Both the position numbers and the translations under genes were made by a program. 64,000 nucleotides of DNA from Aeromicrobium panaciterrae (lineage in GTDB: Bacteria > Actinomycetota > Actinomycetes > Propionibacteriales > Nocardioidaceae). The notes under the pieces were generated by a model. It had not been told where the DNA came from. It did no database searches and saw only the letters and a program-made list of their open reading frames with translations. Of this stretch, positions 46,531 through 56,192 are shown piece by piece. Every line of letters begins with the position of its first letter. The stretch's first letter is position 1. The stretch spans positions 2,666,001-2,730,000 of the forward strand of contig NZ_JAVDWH010000001.1 in assembly GCF_031457275.1 (NCBI RefSeq), given 5' to 3'.

Positions 46531-47273
46531 ATTGCCGACGTCCCGGTGCCGAACGAGCTGCGAAGGCTGTCGGCCAATGAGTCATACGCGCCCGTGACGA
46601 GCAGGATGCCAACGGCAACCAGCATGAGGCCGCCGGCGACGTTCACGGCGCGCTGATTCTGCTTGACCCACGCGATCGCACGCATGAAGCGTCCGAATCC
46701 CAGTGCCGCGAGTACGAAGGGGATGCCGAGGCCGAGGCAATACGTGAAAGAGAGGAACGCGCCTCTCGCGGCGGTGCCCTCGGTGTTGGCGAGGCCGAGC
46801 ACAGCACCGAGCGTCGGCCCGACACACGGGATCCAGCCGAATGCGAACAGCGCTCCCAGAAGTGGAGCGACGGCCAGGCCCACAGCCGGGACGGCGTGGA
46901 TCTTGACCTCACGCTGCATGAACGGGATGAATCCCATGAACACGAAGCCGAGTGCGATGACCACGATGCCCATCACGATCGAGACCGTGCGCTGGTGTTC
47001 CGCCAATCGCAGACCGATCGAGCCGAACAGTGTGCCTCCCGCGACGAAGATGACGGAGAAGCCGAGCACGAACAGGACCGAGCCTGTCAGCATCCGGCCA
47101 CGTCGTGCGGTGTCGAGATCCTGCACGCCAACACCGGTCATATAAGAGAGGTAGCCGGGCAGCAGCGGAAGCACACACGGTGAGAAGAAGGAGACGAGTC
47201 CCGCAAGCACTGCGATGGGCACAGCCAGGATCAACGATCCTGAACCGACCGTTTCGACGAACCAGTCGGTCAC
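46527..47273 (-). CDS. ccdA: Thiol-disulfide interchange membrane protein CcdA
   Basis: Carries reducing equivalents across the membrane for cytochrome c maturation. 248 aa with six membrane segments. The reactive cysteines are in FFSPCVLPLLPGYLSYM and GWIPCVGPTLGAVL. GTG 47273 overlaps the resA stop as GTGA, and the stop overlaps resB. Confidence 0.94.
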   Translation of the reverse strand: MTDWFVETVGSGSLILAVPIAVLAGLVSFFSPCVLPLLPGYLSYMTGVGVQDLDTARRGRMLTGSVLFVLGFSVIFVAGGTLFGSIGLRLAEHQRTVSIVMGIVVIALGFVFMGFIPFMQREVKIHAVPAVGLAVAPLLGALFAFGWIPCVGPTLGAVLGLANTEGTAARGAFLSFTYCLGLGIPFVLAALGFGRFMRAIAWVKQNQRAVNVAGGLMLVAVGILLVTGAYDSLADSLRSSFGTGTSAI

Positions 47274-47845
47274 GCCACACCAGCCTGTACGTCATCGATC
47301 AAGCCGGACAGGGTCGATGCGGTGAGGTTCTCAGACACGATGCGTACTGCAACGCGACCCTTTGAGTCGATGATCCAGGTCGTCGGGATTGCCTGCGCCG
47401 GAAGCGACGAGGCAAAGCCGAGACCGTTGCGGTTCGAGTAGTCGTCGATGCTCGGGTAGGTGATGTCGTGCTTGCGGTTGAACGCTCGGGCAGACGCCAC
47501 GTCATCGCGTACGAGGATGCCGACGAACTGAACGTTCTTGTCGGCGTACTCGTCGGAGACGAGCTTGAGCGCCGGCGCTTCCTTGCGGCACGGCGGGCAC
47601 CACGAACCCCAGACATTCACGACGAGCGTCTTGCCCGCGAACGCCTCGGACGTGAACGGTTTGCCGTCGAGATCTTTGCCCTCGAGGATCGGCGCCAGTT
47701 GACGATCAGCGGGATCGACCTGGGTGATCGCGCCGTTCGCGGTGACGTAGCCACCGGTCGACCCTCGGTTGCCGGCACCGCTGCAACCGGTGACCAGGAC
47801 GAGTGCCCCGATCACCGCTGCAAGGACACGGTGCCTATGGGTCAC
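47270..47845 (-). CDS. resA: Thioredoxin-like lipoprotein (ResA/TlpA family)
   Basis: Extracytoplasmic thiol reductant for apocytochrome c, 191 aa. A lipobox LVTGC (Cys21) predicts a lipoprotein. The active site is WCPPC (Cys83, Cys86) in a thioredoxin fold with the cis-Pro region AIPTTWIID. GTG 47845 overlaps the stop of the phosphatase gene as GTGA. It receives electrons from CcdA, encoded next. Confidence 0.93.
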   Translation of the reverse strand: MTHRHRVLAAVIGALVLVTGCSGAGNRGSTGGYVTANGAITQVDPADRQLAPILEGKDLDGKPFTSEAFAGKTLVVNVWGSWCPPCRKEAPALKLVSDEYADKNVQFVGILVRDDVASARAFNRKHDITYPSIDDYSNRNGLGFASSLPAQAIPTTWIIDSKGRVAVRIVSENLTASTLSGLIDDVQAGVA

Positions 47846-48492
47846 GCGCCGCCGACGAACTTCTTGCGCAGCGCCTCGGGGATCAGGTGTCCGGCCGGCT
47901 CTGCGTAGGTCAGTCCGACGAACTCGTCGCCATCGAAGGTCAGGCTGGTGAGGCTCGCGAGCGAGCACTCACGGTTGCGCGGATCGTGGACGAAGCTCTT
48001 CTTCTCGTACGCGCGGCGGGCCGTCCAGACGGGCAGCTGGTGCGACACGATCACGGCTTCATGGCCGCGAGCGGCTTCGCGAGCGTCGTCAACGGCAGCC
48101 TTCATACGGGCTGCGATCTCCTTGTAGGGCTCTCCCCACGATGGACGGAGCGGGTTGCGCAGCTTCCACCAGTTCTGCGGGCGCTTAAGCGCACCATCGC
48201 CCACGCCGAACGTCTTGCCCTCGAACTGGTTGCCTGCCTCGATGACGCGAGGATCGGTGTGGATCGGCACGTCGAGGATCTTCGCCAGGGGCTCTGCCGT
48301 CTGCTGCGCGCGCTCGAGCGGAGAGGCAACCAGGTGCACGATCTCGTTCTTCGACAACCACTCGGCAGCCGCAGCAGCCATCTGATGGCCGAGGTCTGAG
48401 AGGTAGTACTCGGGAAGGCGGCCGTAGAGCACGCCTTCGGGGTTGTGAACCTCGCCGTGGCGCATCAGGTGCACGATCGTGCGTTCGGTCAT
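47842..48492 (-). CDS. Histidine phosphatase-family protein
   Basis: 216 aa phosphoglycerate mutase-like protein. The catalytic motif LMRHGEVHNPEG (His in RHG), ASPLERAQQTAEPLA and the late VSHQLPVW are present. Substrate unknown. Its place between hemL and resA is conserved in many actinobacteria (from memory). Shares one base with the hemL stop and overlaps resA by three. Confidence 0.87.
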   Translation of the reverse strand: MTERTIVHLMRHGEVHNPEGVLYGRLPEYYLSDLGHQMAAAAAEWLSKNEIVHLVASPLERAQQTAEPLAKILDVPIHTDPRVIEAGNQFEGKTFGVGDGALKRPQNWWKLRNPLRPSWGEPYKEIAARMKAAVDDAREAARGHEAVIVSHQLPVWTARRAYEKKSFVHDPRNRECSLASLTSLTFDGDEFVGLTYAEPAGHLIPEALRKKFVGGA

Positions 48493-49808
48493 CAGTTGTC
48501 CTTTTCGGCTCGTGCGGCGGCGCGCGCGGCGCTGGGGAGCGCCTCGGCAATTCTAGAGAGTGCCTCAGCATCGTGTGCGGCCGAGACGAACCAGCACTCG
48601 AATGCGCTCGGTGGGAGGTAGACGCCGGCGTCGAGCATGGCGTGGAAGAACGCCTTGTAGCGCCACGCCTCCTGCTCCTGCGCATCGGCGAAGTTGGCCA
48701 CCCGGTCGGTCACTCCCCAGAAGACGCTGAACATGTTTCCTGCGTTCTGGACGATGTGTTCGACGCCTTCGGCAGTGAGCGCTTCGCCGACCAGGCGTTG
48801 CAGCTCGGCAGATGTTGCGTCGAGGCGGCCGTACGAATCGGGCGTCGCAAGCTTCAACGTTGCGAGCCCGGCAGTGGTGGCAATCGGGTTGCCCGAGAGC
48901 GTGCCGGCTTGATAGACGGGACCGACCGGTGCGAGCAAGTTCATGACGTCGGCGCGACCACCGAATGCTGCCGCGGGGAAGCCACCGCCCATGACTTTGC
49001 CGAACGTGACCAGGTCGGGGCTCCAGCCCTCGACCTTGCCGTCGACACCCCAGTGGCCGGCGGAGGTGACGCGGAATCCGGTCATCACCTCGTCGCTGAT
49101 GAACAGTGCGCCGTTGGCAGTGCAGATCTCCGACAGGAACGCGTTGAATCCGGGAGCCGGGGGGACGACGCCCATGTTGCCGGGTGCCGCCTCGGTGATG
49201 AGGCACGCGATCTCGGCGCCGTACTCGGCAAACGCGGCCTCAACCGCGGCCCTGTCGTTGAACGGCAGCACGATCGTGTCTGCCGTGACGTGTGCCGGGA
49301 CTCCGGGCGTACCGGGAATGCCGAGGGTGACAACTCCCGAGCCGGCTTCGGCAAGGAGCGCATCCACATGGCCGTGGTAGCAACCAGCAAACTTCACGAT
49401 CTTGTCGCGGCCCGTGAACCCACGGGCGAGGCGGATGGCCGACATGGTCGCCTCGGTACCTGACGACACGAGTCGTACGGAGTCGACTGACGTACGAGCG
49501 ACGATCTCCTCGGCCAGCAGGACCTCAGGCTCAGACGGTGTACCGAATGACGTGCCAAGAGCGACGGCGCTGTCGACCGCGGCGAGCACCTCGGGGTGCG
49601 CGTGCCCGAGCAGCATGGGCCCCCACGAGCCGACCAGGTCGACGTAGGTCTTCCCGTCGACGTCAGTCAGCCAGGCTCCTGAGCCCGACTTCATGAAGAT
49701 CGGTGTGCCGCCGACGGCACGGAACGCTCGCACCGGTGAGTTGACGCCACCCGGCGACACGGCGAGGGCGCGATCGAACAGCTTCTGGGAGGCCGGTGTC
49801 GGGGTCAC
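48492..49808 (-). CDS. hemL: Glutamate-1-semialdehyde 2,1-aminomutase
   Basis: Makes 5-aminolevulinate from glutamate-1-semialdehyde, the step after HemA. PLP enzyme of 438 aa. The PLP lysine is Lys271 in [29 protein letters not shown] near the N-terminus and [15 protein letters not shown] are diagnostic. The start is GTG 49808, six bases after GACAAT. The longer frame upstream is rejected. First gene of an operon running to ccsB, so haem precursor supply is tied to cytochrome c assembly. Confidence 0.95.
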   Translation of the reverse strand: MTPTPASQKLFDRALAVSPGGVNSPVRAFRAVGGTPIFMKSGSGAWLTDVDGKTYVDLVGSWGPMLLGHAHPEVLAAVDSAVALGTSFGTPSEPEVLLAEEIVARTSVDSVRLVSSGTEATMSAIRLARGFTGRDKIVKFAGCYHGHVDALLAEAGSGVVTLGIPGTPGVPAHVTADTIVLPFNDRAAVEAAFAEYGAEIACLITEAAPGNMGVVPPAPGFNAFLSEICTANGALFISDEVMTGFRVTSAGHWGVDGKVEGWSPDLVTFGKVMGGGFPAAAFGGRADVMNLLAPVGPVYQAGTLSGNPIATTAGLATLKLATPDSYGRLDATSAELQRLVGEALTAEGVEHIVQNAGNMFSVFWGVTDRVANFADAQEQEAWRYKAFFHAMLDAGVYLPPSAFECWFVSAAHDAEALSRIAEALPSAARAAARAEKDN

Positions 49809-49928
49809 CTCACCATTGTCCCAAGCGGCCTCTTCACACGGGTCGGCGGCGTCATCTCCGCGTAACAATGCACCGTGGGCCTCGTTGTTCTCATATCTGG
49901 ACTATTTCCACGACGGTCCACAATCGCT

Positions 49929-49943
49929 GTAACATCCAGTTAC
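49929..49943. promoter_or_regulatory. Inverted repeat before the transglycosylase-like gene
   Basis: GTAAC, ATCCA, GTTAC: perfect 5-base arms, 32 bases before ATG 49975. It may be an operator for a cell-wall regulator. Function unknown. Confidence 0.35.
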
Positions 49944-49974
49944 TCGATGTATGTACGTTGGAGGGCAAGAACAC

Positions 49975-51147
49975 ATGGGAGCACGCAAGCTCACTCGGTG
50001 GCAGAAGGCCAGTGCCTTGGTACCGATGGCAGTACTGGTTGGCGCATGGGGAGCTGCGCTGACCAACTCAACCTTTGCAACGGCCTCGGATGGCAGTGGC
50101 GGCGGAGCCGTTCCTGACGTTCCGTCGACCGCTTTCGATCAGCCGGCCAGCGTCCAGGAGACGCCCGGCGGCATCGATCCCCGCGCCGGCCTCAACGGCA
50201 CCGTCGCGACGCTGTCGACCAACGGCATTCCGTCTGCGGCCCTCTACGCCTACCGTCGCGCCGAGACTCTGCTCGGCAGCGCTGACGGTTCCTGCAACCT
50301 TCCGTGGAACCTCGTCGCAGCCATCGGCCGCGTCGAGAGCAACCACGGACGCAGTGACGGCAACTCGCTGAGCGCTGACGGCATCGCCAAGCCAGGCATC
50401 TACGGTGTCCCGCTCGACGGCAACGACGGCCGCGCCAAGGTCGCCGACACCGACAACGGCGCCATCGACAAGAACTCGGTCTACGACCGCGCTGTTGGTC
50501 CGCTGCAGTTCATCCCCAGCACCTGGAAGTCCGTCGCGGTCGACTCCGACAACGACGGCATGAAGAACCCCCAGGACATCGATGACGCTGCAACGTCGGC
50601 CGGCATCTACCTCTGCGCCGGTCCCGGCAACCTCTCCACGGAGCAGGGCGCTGCCGCTGCGGTTCGTCGCTACAACCACTCGCAGTCGTACGTCGACCTG
50701 GTCCTCCAGGTCTCGGCGGCTTACGCGGCCGGTGAGTTCACGCAGACGCCGAACGACTTCTCGACTGCGTCGGTCCTGACCAGCCAGAGCAACGACCAGA
50801 CCCTCACCGAGGCTCAGCGCAAGAAGGCCAAGAGGGCTGAGAACAACGCCAACAAGCCCCCCAAGGGAACCGACGGCGGCACCGATGGCGGCACTGACGG
50901 CGGCACTGACGGTGGTACCGATGGCGGTACTGACGGCGGCACCGGGGGCGGCACAACCAGCGACGGCCTCAGCGGTCTCGTAGGCGGCATCCTCGGAGAC
51001 CTTGGCGGCGGCAGCACCTCCGGCAGCTCCGGCGGCGGCGGCTCCACACTGACCTGGGCTCAGGCCAAGGCCCAGTGCCTCGCAAGCGGTCTTTCGACGC
51101 TCGACCTGGCCAAGCTCACCAAGTGCATCACCGGCTTGCTCAGCTGA
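49975..51147 (+). CDS. Secreted lytic transglycosylase-like protein
   Basis: Probable peptidoglycan-cleaving enzyme, 390 aa. An N-terminal signal or anchor segment (about 11-33) is followed by a soluble-lytic-transglycosylase-type domain (about 85-260). The catalytic Glu121 lies in AAIGRVESNHGR, and AVGPLQFIPSTWK and AAAAVRRYNHSQSYVDLVL are also typical. After residue 298 comes a Gly-Thr-Asp repeat linker, then a Ser/Gly-rich stretch and a C-terminal segment with two Cys. ATG 49975 with GGAGGG upstream is preferred over ATG 49951. A strong terminator follows. Confidence 0.88.
   Translation: MGARKLTRWQKASALVPMAVLVGAWGAALTNSTFATASDGSGGGAVPDVPSTAFDQPASVQETPGGIDPRAGLNGTVATLSTNGIPSAALYAYRRAETLLGSADGSCNLPWNLVAAIGRVESNHGRSDGNSLSADGIAKPGIYGVPLDGNDGRAKVADTDNGAIDKNSVYDRAVGPLQFIPSTWKSVAVDSDNDGMKNPQDIDDAATSAGIYLCAGPGNLSTEQGAAAAVRRYNHSQSYVDLVLQVSAAYAAGEFTQTPNDFSTASVLTSQSNDQTLTEAQRKKAKRAENNANKPPKGTDGGTDGGTDGGTDGGTDGGTDGGTGGGTTSDGLSGLVGGILGDLGGGSTSGSSGGGGSTLTWAQAKAQCLASGLSTLDLAKLTKCITGLLS
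50869..50952 (+). repeat. Seven tandem 12-base repeats
   Basis: Unit roughly ACYGACGGCGGC, encoding Thr-Asp-Gly-Gly. The last copy has GGG in place of GAC. Copies differ mainly at third positions. Unit length is a multiple of three, so copy-number change keeps the frame. Confidence 0.9.
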
Positions 51148-51158
51148 TCTGAACACGA

Positions 51159-51188
51159 CGAAAGGCCCTCCTTCGGGAGGGCCTTTCG
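51159..51188 (+). terminator. Intrinsic terminator after the transglycosylase gene
   Basis: A 13-bp perfect stem (CGAAAGGCCCTCC and its complement) closed by a TTCG tetraloop, then CTTTGTCT. Ends 41 bases after the stop. Confidence 0.92.
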
Positions 51189-51272
51189 CTTTGTCTGGAG
51201 TCCACAGCTGATCGTCGAAATTCGCTGTCCACAGAGCAGATTCCGGCTGAATCGACTGTCAGTGGTGGCGAC

Positions 51273-51278
51273 TAGTTT
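51273..51278 (+). promoter_or_regulatory. Candidate -10 box of the DUF222/HNH gene
   Basis: TAGTTT, six bases, ATG 51285. Confidence 0.5.
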
Positions 51279-51284
51279 TGACGT

Positions 51285-52457
51285 ATGAGCACAGCAATCG
51301 ACGCCGGGCAGGAGATCCTCGACAGGATCGCCGCGCGAGAGGTCGTGCGTGCAAAGTTGGAAGCCGAAACCGCCGCCGACATGCTCCAGTTTGTGGACGT
51401 TCGCAGGATCGAGGCCGAACGCCACGAGGACCCGCGGGTGCGTGACATGGAGATCAGCTTCGCGGCGGACGAACTCGGAGTGGCGTTGCATCAGCCGACC
51501 CGAACCGTGCAGGTTCGTCTTGCTGACTCCCGACGCATCCGCAACCTGATGCCACTGACCTGGACCGCCTACGGCCAAGGCCGCATCGACGCCTTCCGGG
51601 TCAGCCTGATCGCCTCCGCCACTGCGAAGCTGACGACGCAGGAGAACCTCATCCATCTGGACGGGACGATCGGTGACTACGCCGCCACCCACACCACAGC
51701 TCAGTTGAAGGCCAAGCTCAACCGGTTCGTCGCCACCTGGGAGACCAGCGATGCGACTGCGAAAGAAGAACAGTCCAAGCGGTCGATATGGGTCAACCAC
51801 CAGGACGACGGCATGTCCTTCCTCACCGCCTACATCCCGACACCTGACGCACTCCTGATCGACGCCATGCTCACCGAGCGTGCCAAAGCGACGTCCGATG
51901 ACCGGACCCTCGACCAGCGTCGGGCTGACCTGTTCATCGACCAGTTGCGTGGGGTTGCTGAGGGCCAGACCAGCAGCTCCCGAGCAGTCATCGGCGTCAC
52001 CGTCCCCGTCACCTCACTCACCGGCCTCGACGACCTGCCAGGCGAATCCTTCGACGGATCATTCGCGCTCCCCGCCCAGATGGTCCGCGAGATGACCCAG
52101 CAGCCCGGCACCCTGTGGTTCCGGATCCTCACCGACCCACTCGGACGGATCCTCGACACCACCGAACCCAGACCATTCCCCTCAGATGCACTCCGCACAT
52201 CGATCCAAGCTCGAGACGGCACCTGCAGATTCGCGACCTGCTCCAGACCGTCGATGGAGTCAGACCTCGACCACGAGATTCCCAGACCTGACGGTCCGAC
52301 CAACGGCACCAACCTCCGGGCACTCTGCCGAAGGCACCACAACATCAAAACCCACCACATAGCCGAACCAACCGACTTCACCATGCGCGACCACTCCGGA
52401 GCGCGCCCCGGCCTGGATCTCATGCACCGACTGACGCGCATCGCCTTCGCCGCCTGA
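51285..52457 (+). CDS. DUF222 / HNH endonuclease-domain protein (13E12 type)
   Basis: 390 aa. The first 280 residues are a helical DUF222 domain. Residues 300-360 form an HNH motif: RDGTCRFATC, DLDHEIPRPDGPTNGTNL and LCRRHHNIKTHH, with the metal-binding cysteines and histidines in place. This family is abundant and often multicopy in actinobacteria. Its role is not established, and some members travel with mobile DNA. It interrupts the otherwise respiratory gene series together with the next gene. No repeats or transposase flank it. Confidence 0.88.
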   Translation: MSTAIDAGQEILDRIAAREVVRAKLEAETAADMLQFVDVRRIEAERHEDPRVRDMEISFAADELGVALHQPTRTVQVRLADSRRIRNLMPLTWTAYGQGRIDAFRVSLIASATAKLTTQENLIHLDGTIGDYAATHTTAQLKAKLNRFVATWETSDATAKEEQSKRSIWVNHQDDGMSFLTAYIPTPDALLIDAMLTERAKATSDDRTLDQRRADLFIDQLRGVAEGQTSSSRAVIGVTVPVTSLTGLDDLPGESFDGSFALPAQMVREMTQQPGTLWFRILTDPLGRILDTTEPRPFPSDALRTSIQARDGTCRFATCSRPSMESDLDHEIPRPDGPTNGTNLRALCRRHHNIKTHHIAEPTDFTMRDHSGARPGLDLMHRLTRIAFAA

Positions 52458-52522
52458 GGGTGAACACAAAAGCCTTGCCGACCCCATCGCCTCGAAGAAC
52501 AACACGCACCTGCTATCCCGAG

Positions 52523-52528
52523 TAGCGT
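52523..52528 (+). promoter_or_regulatory. Candidate -10 box of the nitronate monooxygenase-like gene
   Basis: TAGCGT, seven bases, ATG 52536. Confidence 0.45.
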
Positions 52529-52535
52529 CACAACC

Positions 52536-53504
52536 ATGACGTCCAAACTCCTAGAACGACTGGGTGTTGTATCGCCGGTGGTTCAGGCAGGTATGGGAGG
52601 ACTTCCCGCTGGCGAACTTGCCGCGGTCGTCTCCGAAGCAGGTGGCCTTGGGACGATCGGCTGGCTTCCTGTGGCGTCGCTGCGTGACGAACTGATGAAA
52701 GCGCGGTCACTCACATCACGACCGATTTCCATCAACTTGACCGTTCCACAGGCGACGCAGCGCCACTGGCAGGTCGCGAACGATGCAGATCTCGTCGTCA
52801 CACATTGGGAATCAGTGCCACAGCGCCGTGTGGACAAGCCCTGGCTGCACACGGTTGGCTCGGTCGACGAAGCCCAAGCCGCGATCGCGGCGGGAGCGGA
52901 CGGCATTGTCGTGCAAGGTGTCGAGGCGGGCGGTCATGTGCGCGGGAAGGTACCGGCGCTTGAATTGCTGGGGCTAGTACGTGCCGCGATTCCGCCTGAT
53001 TCCGAAATCTTCCTCGCTGGAGGCATCGCCGACGCTGACGATGTTCGCCGGGCACTGGCGGCCGGAGCGACGGCAACGGCGTTGGGTACACGTTTTCTCG
53101 CAAGCGACGAGTGTCCGATCTCGACGGAGTATCAGCGCCGCGTGGTCGAAGGTTCCGAAACCATTCTTACGGAGCTCTTTGGACTAGGTTGGCCGCACGC
53201 ACCTCACCGAGTCCTGCCGAACGCGGCAACACGTAGGTGGCTTCATGACAACTCGCTGGGTCCGAGCAGTATTCGCAGGCTTCACGCCGTCGTCACCCCG
53301 CTTGTGATGCGCCTTCCGGCGCGGTTTTCCATTCATACGTTGCACTCGGGAAGCAGCAGTCCTCTCGCACTCACGGCGCAGACACCAAGCGACACCTTTC
53401 CAGCGAGAGCACTCGAGAAAAGCCCGCTCTACGCTGGCGAGACGGTGGCGAGAATCCACGACGTTCGTCCCGCCGCCGAACTCGTTCGCGATCTCACACC
53501 CTGA
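52536..53504 (+). CDS. Nitronate monooxygenase-family flavoprotein
   Basis: 322 aa TIM-barrel FMN enzyme of the 2-nitropropane dioxygenase family. PVVQAGMGGLPAGELAAVVS (FMN-phosphate start), GADGIVVQGVEAGGHVRG (catalytic His region) and FLAGGIADADDVRRALAAGA with ALGTRFLASDE are clear. Members oxidise nitronates or act as enoyl reductases, so the substrate is open. Codon use seems less GC-biased than in the neighbours (ctagtacg, ctaggttgg, cgtaggtgg), which hints at transfer. It lies alone between DUF222 and hemB. Confidence 0.87.
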   Translation: MTSKLLERLGVVSPVVQAGMGGLPAGELAAVVSEAGGLGTIGWLPVASLRDELMKARSLTSRPISINLTVPQATQRHWQVANDADLVVTHWESVPQRRVDKPWLHTVGSVDEAQAAIAAGADGIVVQGVEAGGHVRGKVPALELLGLVRAAIPPDSEIFLAGGIADADDVRRALAAGATATALGTRFLASDECPISTEYQRRVVEGSETILTELFGLGWPHAPHRVLPNAATRRWLHDNSLGPSSIRRLHAVVTPLVMRLPARFSIHTLHSGSSSPLALTAQTPSDTFPARALEKSPLYAGETVARIHDVRPAAELVRDLTP

Positions 53505-53571
53505 TTGCCCGCACCCAAGACAGTGTTCTGAAAGGAGTTTGCAGGCTTGGTTGGCTGCGCGCGCCGCAGGC

Positions 53572-54549
53572 TCAGCGGTTGAGGCGGGCGGCTACTTCGG
53601 CTGCCCAGTAGGTCAGCACGATGTCGGCGCCGGCGCGGCGGATCGACAGCAGCACTTCGTCGATCGCACGTTCACGATCGATCCAGCCATTGGCGGCTGC
53701 GGCTTCAACCATCGCGAGCTCGCCGGAGACGTTGTAGGCGGCGACGGGTACAACGACAGCGGCACGTACGTCCGCGATCAGATCGAGGTACGACAGGGCC
53801 GGCTTCACCATGACGATGTCGGCACCCTCGGCGACATCGAGGAGCGCTTCGCGTACGGCTTCGCGGCCGTTGGCGGGATCCTGCTGGTACGTCTTGCGAT
53901 CGCCCTGCAGCGACGAATCGACAGCCTCGCGGAAGGGACCGTAGAACGCCGAGGCGTACTTCGCGGCATACGCGAGGATCACGGTGTCGGAGTGACCGGC
54001 AGCGTCGAGCGCCTCACGCACGGCAGCAACCTGGCCGTCCATCATCCCGCTGGGACCGACCACATGAGCGCCGGAAGCAGCCTGGATGACACCCATCTGC
54101 GCGTAGATCTCAAGCGTTGCGTCATTGTCGACGCGACCGCTGGAGTCGAGCACACCACAGTGACCGTGATCGGTGAACTCGTCGAGACAGAGGTCAGACA
54201 TGATGACGAGCTCGTCACCGACCTCCGCTCGAGCATCGGCGAGAGCGACATTGAGGATGCCGTTCGGATCAAGCGAACCTGACCCAACGGCGTCCTTGTG
54301 CTCCGGAATACCGAACAACATCACGCCGCCGAGTCCCAGGGAAGCGGCCTCGGAGTACGCCTTGCGGGCAGTCTCGCGGGTGTGCTGGACAACGCCCGGC
54401 ATACTCGCGATCGGCCGGGGCTCGCTGAGCCCTTCGGCCACGAACAGCGGCAGCACCAGCTGCGACGGCTCGACGTGTGTCTCCGCCACCAACCGCCTCA
54501 TCGCCGGCGACTGGCGCAGGCGACGAGGACGGTCAGCGGGGAAAGACAT
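53572..54549 (-). CDS. hemB: Porphobilinogen synthase (ALA dehydratase)
   Basis: Condenses two aminolevulinates to porphobilinogen. 325 aa. Active-site lysines are Lys197 ([15 protein letters not shown]) and Lys249 (MVKPALSY). The segment [14 protein letters not shown] has the Asp-type metal region seen in magnesium-dependent rather than zinc-dependent enzymes. Starts at ATG 54549, three bases after the hemD stop. Last gene of the rex-hemA-hemC-hemD-hemB operon. Confidence 0.96.
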   Translation of the reverse strand: MSFPADRPRRLRQSPAMRRLVAETHVEPSQLVLPLFVAEGLSEPRPIASMPGVVQHTRETARKAYSEAASLGLGGVMLFGIPEHKDAVGSGSLDPNGILNVALADARAEVGDELVIMSDLCLDEFTDHGHCGVLDSSGRVDNDATLEIYAQMGVIQAASGAHVVGPSGMMDGQVAAVREALDAAGHSDTVILAYAAKYASAFYGPFREAVDSSLQGDRKTYQQDPANGREAVREALLDVAEGADIVMVKPALSYLDLIADVRAAVVVPVAAYNVSGELAMVEAAAANGWIDRERAIDEVLLSIRRAGADIVLTYWAAEVAARLNR

Positions 54550-54552
54550 AGG

Positions 54553-56178
54553 TCAGGCCTTGCGCCGTGTCGAGGGACGACGCTGCGACGGCTTGGTGAC
54601 CGGCTCGCCAGCGTCCAGGAACGCCAGACGACGAGCGGCACCGAACTCGGCGAGCGCATCAGCGAGTACGTCGACCGACGGCGACTCCGCGAGGACATCG
54701 ACCCGCAGGCCGTGCTCCTCGGCGGTCTTGGCCGTGGCCGGACCGATGCACGCGATGATCGTCGACGTGTGCGGCTTGCCAGCGATGCCCACGAGGTTGC
54801 GGACCGTGGACGACGACGTGAACATCACAGCGTCGAACTTGCCGGTCTTGATCGCCTCGCGGACCGGCGCCGGCGGCGGCGCTGCCCGGACGGTGCGGTA
54901 GGCCGTGACGTCGTCGACTTCCCAGCCCAGATCGATCAGGCCGGCGACCAAAGTCTCCGTGGCGATGTCTGCGCGAGGCAGGAACACCCGGTTGATCGGG
55001 TCGAGCAGGTCGTCGTACGGAGGCCAGTCCTCGAGGAGACCGCGAGCCGACTGCTCGCCCGTGGGGACGAGGTCAGCGCGGATGCCCCAGGTGGCGATGG
55101 CTTCAGCGGTCTTGTCGCCGACGGCAGCAACCTTGAGACCCGAGAACGCACGAGCGTCAAGCCCATACTCCTCGAACTTCTCGCGGACGGCCTTGACGGC
55201 GTTGACGCTGGTGAACGCGATCCACTCGTAGCGACCCTCGACGAGACCGCGAACGGCCTTGTCCATCTGCTGCGGGTTGCGGGGCGGCTCGACCGAGATC
55301 GTGGGGACCTCTTCCGAGATCGCGCCGTAGCCGCGCAGGCGAGTCGCGAGTCCAGCGGACTGCTCCTTGGTGCGGGGCACCAGGATGCGCCAGCCGTACA
55401 GCGGCTTGGTCTCGAACCACGACAGCGCCTCGCGCATCGTGACGACCTCGCCGACAACGGTGATCGCCGGAGCGGTCATACCGGCAGCCTTGGCGTCCGC
55501 GGCGATGTCAGCGAGCGTCGACACAACCGTGGTCTGCTCGGTCGTCGTGCCGACGCGAGTCATGGCAACGGGCGTCTCGGGCGAGCGACCGGCCTCGATG
55601 AGTCCGCGAGCGGCCTCGCCGATGCGGGCTACGGCCGAGAGCAGCACGAGCGTCTGCTGACCGGCGTGGTCCCCCCAGTGGACGTTCGAGTCGCCGACGC
55701 TGACCACGGAGTATTCGCGGTGCGTGCGGTTGGTGAGTGGCACACCGGCGTACGCGGGGACGGCCGAGACCGAGGAGATACCCGGGACGATCTCGAAGCC
55801 GATACCGGCCTTGGTGCAGGCCGAAGCCTCTTCGGGCCCGGTGGCGTACGTGAACGGGTCGCCAGAAATGAGCCGAACAACATTGGCGCCGGTCTTGGCG
55901 TGGCGTACGACGAGGCGGGCGCGCGCTGCGTGTGTCAGCTGCTCGCCGTCCTCCCCTACTCCGCCGTCGATGATCTCGGCGCCGTTGGTGACGAGGATTT
56001 CCTGCTCGGGCAGTTCCGTGATGACGACATCAGCCTGGGCGAGCAGTTCAGCAGCACGCACCGTCAGCAGGCTGGCATCGCCTGGCCCCGCGCCCACAAA
56101 GCTCACATGGCCGCGTGGGGCCTTGCGTGAGCCGGGACTCGGCGTCGACGGTGCTGGCATCGCATTGGTGATTGTCAC
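54553..56178 (-). CDS. hemD: Fused uroporphyrinogen-III methyltransferase / synthase
   Basis: 541 aa bifunctional protein. Residues 22-260 are a CobA-type SAM methyltransferase (VSFVGAGPGDASLLTVRAAE, VVRLISGDPFTYATG, PGISSVSAVPAYAGVPLTNR). Residues 270-520 are a HemD-type uroporphyrinogen-III synthase (ILVPRTKEQSAGLATRLRG, IAFTSVNAVKAV, FTSSSTVRNLVG). So it can close the tetrapyrrole ring and divert part of it to sirohaem or cobalamin. The fusion is normal in actinobacteria. GTG 56178, 14 bases after hemC. Confidence 0.95.
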   Translation of the reverse strand: MTITNAMPAPSTPSPGSRKAPRGHVSFVGAGPGDASLLTVRAAELLAQADVVITELPEQEILVTNGAEIIDGGVGEDGEQLTHAARARLVVRHAKTGANVVRLISGDPFTYATGPEEASACTKAGIGFEIVPGISSVSAVPAYAGVPLTNRTHREYSVVSVGDSNVHWGDHAGQQTLVLLSAVARIGEAARGLIEAGRSPETPVAMTRVGTTTEQTTVVSTLADIAADAKAAGMTAPAITVVGEVVTMREALSWFETKPLYGWRILVPRTKEQSAGLATRLRGYGAISEEVPTISVEPPRNPQQMDKAVRGLVEGRYEWIAFTSVNAVKAVREKFEEYGLDARAFSGLKVAAVGDKTAEAIATWGIRADLVPTGEQSARGLLEDWPPYDDLLDPINRVFLPRADIATETLVAGLIDLGWEVDDVTAYRTVRAAPPPAPVREAIKTGKFDAVMFTSSSTVRNLVGIAGKPHTSTIIACIGPATAKTAEEHGLRVDVLAESPSVDVLADALAEFGAARRLAFLDAGEPVTKPSQRRPSTRRKA

Positions 56179-56192
56179 GGTGTTCCTTTTCT

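Noticed and set aside
48438..48450. Rex half site TTGTGAACC in the phosphatase gene
   Set aside because: Only one arm is present and it lies within a coding region.
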